DNA of 35,815 nucleotides, from assembly GCA_023458095.1 (NCBI GenBank), contig JAEXAS010000035.1, positions 1 to 35,815 of the forward strand. Reading direction: 5' to 3'. The stretch is from Actinomycetes bacterium. Its GTDB lineage: Bacteria > Actinomycetota > Actinomycetes > Propionibacteriales > Propionibacteriaceae. Below, in pieces: positions 16,985 through 23,379 of the stretch; the stretch's first letter is position 1; each line of letters opens with the position of its first letter. The notes under the pieces were generated by a model. It was not told where the DNA came from and searched no databases. It saw only the letters and a list, made by a program, of their open reading frames with translations. A program made the position numbers and the translations under genes.

Positions 16985-17160
16985 GTCGCACGGACCGGTG
17001 ATCAAGCCGGCTCATCCCGCGCGCCTCGACGGGTTTTCACTGAGCCAGAACTGTGTTGGGCATTCCGACTTGGCCGACGGATCGGCTTCACGGTTGCGGG
17101 TCAGTCCCGGATTCTCACCGGGTTCCCCCATCACGTTCAGGTGGGCACACCCTACTGCAC
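16985..17160 (-). ncRNA. Cobalamin (B12) riboswitch
   Basis: On the minus strand the conserved core is present: CCGGTGAGAATCCGGGACTG (17102-17121), CCCGCAACCGTGA (17088-17100) and the B12-box-like AAGTCGGAATGCCCAAC (17055-17071), preceded by GTGTGCCCACC near 17140-17150. These match the AdoCbl/Cbl riboswitch consensus. The expression platform (16967-17049) has a GGCTC...GAGCC stem enclosing CCCG...CGGG and lacks a T run before the ATG, so control of translation is more likely than termination. The exact ends are approximate. Confidence 0.92.
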
Positions 17161-17185
17161 TTGAGCCGCCCCAGGCCCCTCGCTT

Positions 17186-17247
17186 GCGCTACGCGTAGGT
17201 CAGGTTGCTACTGGGCGCCCAGTAGCGTCGCGGCCTAGGCGTAGCGC
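17186..17247. promoter_or_regulatory. 62-bp near-perfect palindrome upstream of the riboswitch
   Basis: The centre (17207-17226) is GCTACTGGGC followed directly by its exact reverse complement. Outer arms GCGCTACGC (17186-17194) and GCGTAGCGC (17239-17247) are exactly symmetric about the same centre, and 6 of the 12 intermediate positions per side also pair. It lies 25-35 bp upstream of the riboswitch aptamer. It may be an operator for a dimeric regulator, an RNA stem or a terminator; it lacks a T run. Confidence 0.6.
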
Positions 17248-17371
17248 CGGCACCGAAAGGCGGGACGCAGGTGGCGGGCATTGCTGCGTCCAAGGCCTTC
17301 GGATCGATCAGGTTCTCGCCGTCGGCCGACCAAAACCGGGATCCCCACTTCGTGGGGAGTCCCAGCATCAG

Positions 17372-17408
17372 GCGATAGGGGCACCGGCTGAGCCGATGCC
17401 CCTATCGC
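17372..17408 (-). terminator. Terminator after the LEA-like gene
   Basis: GCGATAGGGGCA (17372-17383) and its exact reverse complement (17397-17408) form a perfect 12-bp stem with a 13-nt loop, 7 bp past the stop. A second small stem, CCCCAC-TTC-GTGGGG, lies at 17343-17357. No T run follows, but position and strength suggest termination. Confidence 0.7.
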
Positions 17409-17415
17409 AGGTCGC

Positions 17416-17739
17416 CTACTCGGCGGGGTCGTCCTTGGACTCGGGATCGACCAGTCCCTTGACGGCCGTGGTGGCGTCCCCGGCGAAATCCTTGACCGCG
17501 GTGCCGGCTTCTTCGGCGAATCTTTTGGCGTTGTCGGGGAAGTCGTCGGCGAAGTCCTTGGCCGCGGTGGTTGCGTCGTCGGCGAGCTTCTTGGCGTTCT
17601 CGGGCAGGTCGTCGGCGAAGTCTTTCGCCTTGTCAATCGCGTCTTCAGCGAAGTCCTTCGCTTGGCCGCCGAACTCTTTGGCCTTGTCCATGAATCCGTC
17701 GAAGAATCCGCCCTTGTCGGGGCTGCCGGTGTCAGTCAT
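17416..17739 (-). CDS. LEA-like amphipathic helical-repeat protein
   Basis: The 107-residue, highly charged protein has no cysteine or tryptophan. From about residue 15 it is made of about 11-residue repeats of the type AKDFAEDAIDK, AKDFADDLPEN, AKKLADDATTA, AKDFADDFPDN, AKRFAEEAGTA and VKDFAGDATTA. Such 11-mers are typical of group 3 LEA and apolipoprotein-like amphipathic helices, often linked to desiccation, membrane surface binding or stress. GAGGAG before ATG 17739 sets the start; an in-frame ATG 12 codons upstream has no ribosome site. The gene has its own terminator. Cytoplasmic location is likely and function is inferred from composition only. Confidence 0.75.
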   Translation of the reverse strand: MTDTGSPDKGGFFDGFMDKAKEFGGQAKDFAEDAIDKAKDFADDLPENAKKLADDATTAAKDFADDFPDNAKRFAEEAGTAVKDFAGDATTAVKGLVDPESKDDPAE

Positions 17740-17851
17740 GGGCTCCTCATTTCGTGTGGATGCGACGGCCTCCACCTTAGGGCTCGCCGATGCCGTACGA
17801 CAGTGGTCGGGCGACGCGTAGCGAGCCCAAACGCCGGGCCCAAGGCGCCGT

Positions 17852-17940
17852 GCCCTGAGCTTGTCGAAGGGTCGGTGGGGTGCCCTTCGACAGGCTCAGG
17901 GCTCGGTGTGTTGGGGGTGCCCTTTGGCAGGCTCAGGGCA
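17852..17940. repeat. Three REP-like elements of the CCCTGAGCCTGTCGAAGGG family
   Basis: One copy reads GCCCTGAGCTTGTCGAAGGG (17852-17871) and two lie in the opposite orientation (17882-17902 and 17919-17940). Opposed copies can form stems between the methyltransferase stop at 17949 and the LEA-like gene, so they may act as a transcription end for the methyltransferase operon. Confidence 0.8.
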
Positions 17941-17948
17941 CGGGCCGC

Positions 17949-18542
17949 TCAGTTCTGGGTCACGGTGAACAGGCGGAATCCTTTGGCGCTGGCGTAGCGC
18001 TGGCAGTCATAGCCTTGGGCTACCAGCCAGGTCTGCAGGGAGTCCGCACCCAGGTTCTTGCTGACCACCAGACGGGCGACGCCGCCCGGCGCCAAGCGGG
18101 GGAGCCAGGTGAGCAGCAGGTCGTGCAGCGCGGCCTTCCCGATGCGAATTGGGGGATTCGACCAGATCTCCTGGTAGCGCGCATCCGGATCGGCCTGGTC
18201 GGGGGTGAGCGGGAAGACCCGGTCGGCGACGTCGTGGGCGGCGGCGTTCTCAGCGACCAGGCTCAGTGCCCGTGGATTCACATCCACCGCATCGACTCGG
18301 GCATGTGGGCACGCACTGGCCAGGGCCACGGCCAACACCCCATAGCCACACCCCAGATCCAGCAGCCTTTCCGCACTGCTGGCGGGAGTGGTTTCGCGAA
18401 GCAGGACGGCCGTCCCCGGATCCAGCCGGTCGGTGGAGAACACCCCGGCAGCGGTGGTGAAAGTCCAATCGGTCTCCCAGAACCGCATCCGGATCTCGCG
18501 GCGCTTCTCGGGCCCGGTCGGGGTGTCGAAATAGTGGCTCAC
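17949..18542 (-). CDS. Class I SAM methyltransferase, RsmC/RlmG-like
   Basis: The 197-residue protein has the SAM-binding DLGCGYG motif (62-68), the acidic VDAVDVNP loop (83-90) and a SNPPIR motif (128-133), which is the signature of small rRNA guanine-N2 methyltransferases related to RsmC/RlmG. It corresponds to the catalytic half only, as usual for Gram-positive members. The GTG start at 18542 follows GGAGGG and overlaps the truA stop (GTGA), so it is the third gene of a trmB-truA operon dedicated to RNA modification. The exact target is uncertain. Confidence 0.85.
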   Translation of the reverse strand: MSHYFDTPTGPEKRREIRMRFWETDWTFTTAAGVFSTDRLDPGTAVLLRETTPASSAERLLDLGCGYGVLAVALASACPHARVDAVDVNPRALSLVAENAAAHDVADRVFPLTPDQADPDARYQEIWSNPPIRIGKAALHDLLLTWLPRLAPGGVARLVVSKNLGADSLQTWLVAQGYDCQRYASAKGFRLFTVTQN

Positions 18543-19345
18543 GGCAACTCCCTCCGGGCGCGGGCCTGCTGGGCTCGAGCTTCCAACTGATCGGGTGCAG
18601 GGTAACCGACTTCCTCCAGGACCAACCCGTGAGCCGGAGCCACCGGGACCTCCCCACTGCGGGACGTGGCGTCCACCAGGCCCGCCAGCCACGATGCGCT
18701 GCGTCGCCCAGTACCGACTTCGATCAGTGCACCGACCACCGAGCGCACCATCGAGTGGCAGAAGGCGTCCGCGCGCACCTCGACCCGGACCCGGCCATCA
18801 CTGAGGCGCTCAGCGTCCAGTTGCTGCAACTGACGAATCGTGGTCGCGCCCTCCCGGGCTCGGCAGAAGGCGGCGAAGTCGTGCAGTCCGAGCAGTGCCT
18901 GACTGGCCTCGCGCAGTCGGGACAGCTCGACCTGGCCGCGCACTGCGGCGGTGGTGTGTCGGTGCAACGGATCCAGCACACCGTCGCTGAAGTGGTAGCG
19001 GTAGCGGCGCCATATTGCGGCGAAGCGGGCATCGAAACCAGGCGGTGCGAGCTGAACCCGATACACCGCGAGATCCGCGGGCAGCGCCCGGCTTAATCGC
19101 CGTTGCAGCGTGTCGGCAACGGCTTGGGGATCGGGCAGATCCAGATCCAGATGGGCCACCTGGCCGCGGGCATGGACGCCGGCATCGGTGCGTCCGGCGC
19201 AGGTCAGGACCGGGGCGGCGTCCAGGCGAAGCACGCGCCCGATCCAGCCCTCCAGTTCACCTTGGACGGTGCGTAGGCCCGACTGGGCGGCCCAGCCATG
19301 GAACTCGGCGCCGTCGTAGCCCAGATCAAGTCGGTAGCGAGTCAT
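18539..19345 (-). CDS. truA: tRNA pseudouridine synthase A
   Basis: The 268-residue enzyme converts U38-U40 of the tRNA anticodon arm to pseudouridine. The catalytic motif GRTDAGVHA contains Asp54. The conserved RYRYHF and FCHSMVRSVVG segments are present. The ATG at 19345 overlaps the trmB stop (ATGA), and the end overlaps the next GTG. A longer in-frame extension upstream lies inside trmB and is not used. Length is normal for TruA. Confidence 0.95.
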   Translation of the reverse strand: MTRYRLDLGYDGAEFHGWAAQSGLRTVQGELEGWIGRVLRLDAAPVLTCAGRTDAGVHARGQVAHLDLDLPDPQAVADTLQRRLSRALPADLAVYRVQLAPPGFDARFAAIWRRYRYHFSDGVLDPLHRHTTAAVRGQVELSRLREASQALLGLHDFAAFCRAREGATTIRQLQQLDAERLSDGRVRVEVRADAFCHSMVRSVVGALIEVGTGRRSASWLAGLVDATSRSGEVPVAPAHGLVLEEVGYPAPDQLEARAQQARARRELP

Positions 19346-20064
19346 CGGCGGGTGTAGGCCAGATCGAAGATGGTGCGGCCGGCGTCGAGACCCCGTTGCT
19401 CGTACTTGGTCAAGGGACGCAGCTCGTAGCGGGGCGCCCAGCCGGGGTGAAGATTCGCCAAGAGATCGCAGCCGTCGAGCGTCTCCCGCATCGCCTCGGC
19501 GTAGTCGGCCCAGTCGGTGGCCAATCTCCACACTCCGCCGGGAACCAGCCGGGAAGCCACCACAGCCGCGAAATCCGGACTCACCAGGCGGCGCTTGTGG
19601 TGGCGGGCCTTGTGCCAGGGATCGGGGAAGAAGGTCCACAACTCGGTGATGGAGGAAGCTGCAAAGAGCGTCTCCACTCCCTGGGCGCCATCGGCGACCA
19701 CCATGCGCACATTGGTGACGTCCTCGCGCGCCAACCGACTCAGCGTCGAAGCCACGGCAGGAGTGAAGACTTCGAAGGCGACCAGGTTGGCCTGCGGATG
19801 GGCCTGAGCCAGGGCGGTGATGGCTTGGCCGGTTCCCGAACCGATCTCAACCATCACTGGTGCTTCCCGGCCGAACCGGGCGGTCCAGTCGACGCGAGCC
19901 TGTGGGGAGACCGACGTCTCGCGCTCGCCGGCATCCACCTCGATCACCCAGTCCTTGTGATGGGTGCGCCAGGCCTTGAGCTGGGATTCGTTCATACGAG
20001 CCGATCGGCGCACATAGGACACCACGTCGCGGTGGATGGGTCGAGCGGCGGACATGGGGGCCAT
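19342..20064 (-). CDS. trmB: tRNA (guanine-N7)-methyltransferase
   Basis: The 240-residue protein methylates G46 of tRNA using SAM. It has the VEIGSGTGQA SAM motif (72-81), the FFPDPWHKARHHKRRL signature and the C-terminal TKYEQRG motif of TrmB. Two starts are possible: ATG 20064 and ATG 20055. Neither has a ribosome site, but CATGTT lies exactly 6 nt upstream of 20064, fitting leaderless initiation. It is the first gene of the trmB-truA-methyltransferase operon. Confidence 0.93.
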   Translation of the reverse strand: MAPMSAARPIHRDVVSYVRRSARMNESQLKAWRTHHKDWVIEVDAGERETSVSPQARVDWTARFGREAPVMVEIGSGTGQAITALAQAHPQANLVAFEVFTPAVASTLSRLAREDVTNVRMVVADGAQGVETLFAASSITELWTFFPDPWHKARHHKRRLVSPDFAAVVASRLVPGGVWRLATDWADYAEAMRETLDGCDLLANLHPGWAPRYELRPLTKYEQRGLDAGRTIFDLAYTRR

Positions 20065-20393
20065 TCTATGAACATGCGCCAGCGCCTCGCTGCGTTGACG
20101 GCGTGCCAGTGGTCTAGCCGAGCCCGCTTGCTGAGTTGTCGAGCGGTTGCTCGTTCTCTGCCCCAGCCACTCGTTCCCTGAGCCTGTCGAAGGGCTGTAC
20201 GAATGCCTCCCCGGATCACCCGTGCCCTGAGCCTGTCGAAGGGCCGGTGAGGGCTTCGGCAATCCCAGCCAGCAGGAGCCGGGGCAGCGTTGTTCGGCCT
20301 GCGCTGCGTCCGGGGACCTCGCAGGGTGCCGCCCGGGGAATCTCAGGGTGAGGTCGGATCCGAATCGCTTCGCCCATGAGGTTTGATGGACCC
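20065..20393. other. Intergenic region with two REP-like copies
   Basis: This 329-bp divergent region between trmB and the YccF gene has no supportable gene. It holds two direct copies of CCCTGAGCCTGTCGAAGGG (20176-20194 and 20225-20243). The rest is GC-rich with no terminator or riboswitch that I recognise. Confidence 0.6.
20176..20243. repeat. Two direct copies of CCCTGAGCCTGTCGAAGGG
   Basis: Exact 19-bp copies lie at 20176-20194 and 20225-20243 in the same orientation, 49 bp apart. They are members of the same family as those at 5440, 17852, 17882 and 17919. The even spacing of copies in intergenic DNA suggests a mobile or co-opted short repeat. Confidence 0.85.
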
Positions 20394-20804
20394 GTGCGAT
20401 TTCTCTTGAACCTGATCTGGTTGATCTTCGGTGGCCTCTGGTTAGCGCTGGGGTATGTGCTGGCCGGCATTGTGGCCTGCATCTTCATCATCACGATCCC
20501 CTTCGGGATCGCCTCGTTCCGAATGGCTGGCTATGCGCTGTGGCCGTTCGGACGCACCGTCGTCAGCAAGCCGAGCGCGGGCTTCGGTTCGGCCTTCGGC
20601 AATGTGGTCTGGTTCCTTGTGGCCGGACTGTGGTTGGCCATTGGGCACATCACGACCGCGATCGCCCAAGCCATCACCATCATTGGGATCCCGTTGGCCA
20701 TCGCCAACGTGAAGATGATCCCGGTGACCTGTTTCCCCTTCGGCAAGGAGGTCGTCGATGACGACCAGCTTCCGCCCGGGGTGCAGCCACTTTTCCACAT
20801 CTAG
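20394..20804 (+). CDS. YccF-family inner membrane protein
   Basis: The 136-residue membrane protein has two copies of a hydrophobic motif (LLNLIWLIFGGLWLALGY and VVWFLVAGLWLAIGHITTAI), each followed by an ITIPFGIA/ITIIGIPLAIA segment, the hallmark of the YccF/DUF307 family. The function of the family is unknown. I prefer GTG 20394, because family members start with M-R-x-L-L-N and TTTGAT lies 6 nt upstream. An ATG 6 codons earlier has no ribosome site. MarC follows 34 bp later on the same strand. Confidence 0.88.
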   Translation: MRFLLNLIWLIFGGLWLALGYVLAGIVACIFIITIPFGIASFRMAGYALWPFGRTVVSKPSAGFGSAFGNVVWFLVAGLWLAIGHITTAIAQAITIIGIPLAIANVKMIPVTCFPFGKEVVDDDQLPPGVQPLFHI

Positions 20805-20826
20805 AACCGGCCCAGGCCGGCCTCGA

Positions 20827-20832
20827 TAGAGT
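20827..20832 (+). promoter_or_regulatory. Leaderless-type -10 hexamer for marC
   Basis: TAGAGT lies exactly 6 nt before the GTG start at 20839. The spacing puts the transcription start at the start codon. The same arrangement is seen at ispH, xseA and the double-ACT gene. Confidence 0.5.
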
Positions 20833-20838
20833 TGGCCG

Positions 20839-21447
20839 GTGGGCTTCAATCCGGATCTGTTCCTCACCACTGCGGTGACCCTGTTCGTCATCGTGGACCC
20901 GCCGGGGTTGCTTCCGGTGTTCCTTGGACTGACTCGACGCCTCGACGTCGCGCAACGTCGCCGAGCCGCCTGGCGAGCTTCGGTCGTGGCTTTCGCTGTC
21001 ATTGCGGTCTTCGCCCTCTTCGGACGCCAGATCCTGAACTATCTCCAGGTGTCGGTTCCGGCGATGACGGTCTCGGGCGGGCTGCTGCTGCTCTTGGTCG
21101 CCTTGGACCTGCTCATGGGTCGCGCCGAAGAACCCACCTCGCACGACGGGGTGAATGTGGCCATCGTCCCGCTGGGCACCCCGCTGATGGCCGGGCCGGG
21201 CGCCATCGTTGCCATGATGCTGGCCGTCCAACAGCAGCCGGATCTGGTCGGCTATCTCACCGTCGGTGCCGCCCTGATCCTGGTGATGCTGCTGGTCTGG
21301 CTCACCATGCGCTACGCCGATGTGCTTCGCTCCCTGCTGCGGGAATCGGGCACCGTCTTGGCCTCGCGGATCGCAGGTCTGCTGCTGAGCGCAATCGCAG
21401 TGCAGATGATCGCCGACGGAGTCTTCGGGTTCATCGCCGCCCACTGA
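20839..21447 (+). CDS. MarC-family integral membrane protein
   Basis: The 202-residue protein has about six membrane helices and matches the MarC/UPF0056 family: the VIVDPPGLLPVFLGLT motif near the N-terminus and the PLGTPLMAGPGAI motif at the start of the second half are diagnostic. The family was once called multiple antibiotic resistance, but its role is unknown and some members resemble transporters. The GTG start has no ribosome site and a -10-like hexamer lies directly upstream, suggesting a leaderless message. Confidence 0.92.
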   Translation: MGFNPDLFLTTAVTLFVIVDPPGLLPVFLGLTRRLDVAQRRRAAWRASVVAFAVIAVFALFGRQILNYLQVSVPAMTVSGGLLLLLVALDLLMGRAEEPTSHDGVNVAIVPLGTPLMAGPGAIVAMMLAVQQQPDLVGYLTVGAALILVMLLVWLTMRYADVLRSLLRESGTVLASRIAGLLLSAIAVQMIADGVFGFIAAH

Positions 21448-21465
21448 TTCGCCGGCCAGCCCGGT

Positions 21466-21577
21466 CCGGTGGGCACAATGACCCCGGTGGAACAATGGCC
21501 CCGGTGGAACAATGACGTTCAAGGGGACAATGCCGTTCAAGGGGACAATGCCGTTCAGGAACAATGCCGTTCCAGGA
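21466..21577. repeat. Degenerate 16-18-bp tandem repeat with ACAATG core
   Basis: ACAATG recurs at 21475, 21492, 21509, 21527, 21545 and 21561, that is every 16-18 bp. It is framed by GGTGGA or GGGG on the left and CC/CCGTTCA on the right. Six units fill the gap between marC and the DUF2804-like gene. It resembles no promoter or riboswitch that I know, and in one frame it would add a repeat peptide to the next gene. Confidence 0.75.
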
Positions 21578-21589
21578 ATCAGGGGAATC

Positions 21590-22576
21590 GTGGTTGAACG
21601 AGAACTCACCGTTCCGGTGTCGCTGACTCTGCCCAACGGAGAGCTGAATCCGCAGGCCGTCGGGTGGGCGCGCCGGCCACTGGTAGACACCTCCGGTATC
21701 GGCACCACCGGAAGCTGGGGACGCAACAAGCGTTGGGAGTACTGGAACATCACCACCCCAACCCATGTGCTCGCCGCCACGGTGTCGCTGATCGACTACG
21801 CAGCGGTCCACGAGATCTGGGTCCTCGACCGGATCACCCACCAAACCTGGGGACGGGCACCCACCGTGATCCCGCCGCGCGGCGCGACCCTGCCACCATC
21901 GCTGAACCAGGGCCCGGTACGAGCCGAAGCCAAGGATCTGCTCATCACGATCGACCACACCGAGGGCATCACCACACTGCATGCGGAGATCCCCGAAGCC
22001 AGCTTCGACGTGCAAATCGCCCGGCCCGAAGGCCACGACTGCCTGGCTGTGGTCGTGCCCTGGTCGAAGCGACGATTCCAGTACACGATCAAAGAGGTGG
22101 CCCTTCCCGCCAGCGGGGTCGTGCGCATTGCTGGCCGCGAGCACCCCATCCCTGCCGGACGGTCCTGGGCGGTGCTCGACCATGGACGGGGTCGCTGGCC
22201 CTACAACGTCGCCTGGAACTGGGGAGCCGGTTCCGGGTTGGTCGATGGCGTGCCGTTTGGAATCCAAGTCGGTGGACGCTGGACCGACGGCACCGGATCG
22301 ACCGAGAACGGGATCCTGATCGGCACCGTGATGACCAAGATCTGCGAGGAACTGGTCTGGGACTACGATCTCGCCGACTGGCGTCGACCCTGGCACATCA
22401 GCGGAGGTGGCTTGGATGCCACCTTTGTTCCGGACTACAACCGTCACGCCCAGACGAATCTGGGCGTCATCGCGGCGCGCACCGACCAGTGCTTCGGAAC
22501 CTGGTCGGGACGTTTCGCCGAGACGACCTTCACCGATATCGACGGGTGGGCCGAAGACGTGGCCAACCGCTGGTAG
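21590..22576 (+). CDS. DUF2804-family protein
   Basis: The 328-residue soluble protein resembles DUF2804, a beta-rich, lipocalin-like family of unknown function. Recognisable segments are GWARRPLVDTSG near the start, RNKRWEYWNI, the FVLDHGRGRWPY-type motif (here VLDHGRGRWPYNVAWNWGAG) and GTGSTENGI. GTG 21590 is chosen because AGGGGAATC precedes it. A longer frame from 21512 would translate the tandem repeat and is unlikely. The gene ends 3 bp from the convergent double-ACT gene, so the two mRNAs must overlap. Confidence 0.8.
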   Translation: MVERELTVPVSLTLPNGELNPQAVGWARRPLVDTSGIGTTGSWGRNKRWEYWNITTPTHVLAATVSLIDYAAVHEIWVLDRITHQTWGRAPTVIPPRGATLPPSLNQGPVRAEAKDLLITIDHTEGITTLHAEIPEASFDVQIARPEGHDCLAVVVPWSKRRFQYTIKEVALPASGVVRIAGREHPIPAGRSWAVLDHGRGRWPYNVAWNWGAGSGLVDGVPFGIQVGGRWTDGTGSTENGILIGTVMTKICEELVWDYDLADWRRPWHISGGGLDATFVPDYNRHAQTNLGVIAARTDQCFGTWSGRFAETTFTDIDGWAEDVANRW

Positions 22577-22579
22577 GGC

Positions 22580-23086
22580 TCAACCCAGCCGGAGATCCAC
22601 CTGGATCTCAGCGGCGAGAGCCTCCAGATCGGCTTGGATCACCGCCGGATCGGCCGTAGCGGGAATCCGGGCACTGACGGTGGCTTCGAACAGCCGTCCG
22701 CCGGTCATCGGAGCGTCAATGGTCTTGCTCGACAGGTGCTCGATGCTGAGTTGGTGGCAACTCAGCGCCGCAGAGATCTCCTTGACGATTCCCGGACGGT
22801 CATTGCCGATCACGGTAAGACTGACCAGTGGCCAGACACCGCCGGAGGATTCCGCGCCGGTGTGGGTGGTGATCTTCAGCAGGCCCTGGAGCTGGTTCAG
22901 CGCCGTGGCGAGGGTTTCGATCGATTCGGAGGGAACTGAGACTTCGACGATGCCGGCGAAGGTGCCAGCCAACTCGGCCAATTCGCTGCGCTCCCAGTTG
23001 CCGCCGTGGGCGCTGACGACTTCGGCCAGCGCGGCCACCAGTCCGGCACGATCATCTCCGACGACGGTCAAGATCAGCATGGGCAT
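22580..23086 (-). CDS. Double-ACT-domain protein (GcvR-like)
   Basis: The 168-residue protein has two ACT domains: residues 1-80 (LILTVVGDDRAGLVAALAEVV) and 88-165 (VSLTVIGNDRPGIVKEISAAL). This layout matches the GcvR-type glycine cleavage regulator family and related amino-acid sensing proteins. No DNA-binding domain is present. The start at 23086 has TAGGCT exactly 6 nt upstream and no ribosome site, suggesting leaderless translation. Its regulatory target cannot be inferred from the neighbours. Confidence 0.88.
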   Translation of the reverse strand: MPMLILTVVGDDRAGLVAALAEVVSAHGGNWERSELAELAGTFAGIVEVSVPSESIETLATALNQLQGLLKITTHTGAESSGGVWPLVSLTVIGNDRPGIVKEISAALSCHQLSIEHLSSKTIDAPMTGGRLFEATVSARIPATADPAVIQADLEALAAEIQVDLRLG

Positions 23087-23092
23087 GGCGGC

Positions 23093-23098
23093 AGCCTA
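23093..23098 (-). promoter_or_regulatory. Leaderless-type -10 hexamer for the double-ACT gene
   Basis: The minus strand reads TAGGCT, then 6 nt, then the ATG. It matches TANNNT, the actinobacterial -10 core. Confidence 0.5.
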
Positions 23099-23175
23099 TC
23101 GAGCTGTACGGGGTCCGGGGTGAAACCAACAGGCCGACGATTCGGAGCGACCCAACGACGACGGAGCCGCCTCGA

Positions 23176-23379
23176 TCAGGAGGTCTTGTCGCGAGCCGCG
23201 TCGATCTTCGCTTTCGCGCCGTCTAACCAGGTCTGGCAGATGACCGCCAGCGCTTCGCCGCGCTCCCACAGTGCCATCGACTCGCTCAACGGTGCAGACC
23301 CGGACTCGAGTTTGCGCACGATCTCGACCAACTCGTCGCGGGCCTGCTCATAGGTGGGTTCTTCTGATTTCGCACTCAT
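23176..23379 (-). CDS. xseB: Exodeoxyribonuclease VII small subunit
   Basis: The 67-residue protein is the XseB helical hairpin: YEQARDELVEIVRKLESG followed by PLSESMALWERGEALA is diagnostic. Several copies bind one XseA chain to form exonuclease VII, which degrades single-stranded DNA from both ends. The ATG overlaps the xseA stop (ATGA). Confidence 0.95.
   Translation of the reverse strand: MSAKSEEPTYEQARDELVEIVRKLESGSAPLSESMALWERGEALAVICQTWLDGAKAKIDAARDKTS

Noticed and set aside
17189..17368. Minus-strand 59-codon ORF overlapping the 62-bp palindrome (starts MLGLPTKWGSRFW)
   Set aside because: It has no ribosome site, starts just after a terminator stem and is forced through the palindrome; it may be a fragment of an old gene but cannot be supported as a CDS.
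21512..21589. Longer N-terminus for the DUF2804-like protein
   Set aside because: It would translate the ACAATG tandem array into a repeated peptide. The GTG at 21590 has a ribosome-site-like sequence and a normal family start.
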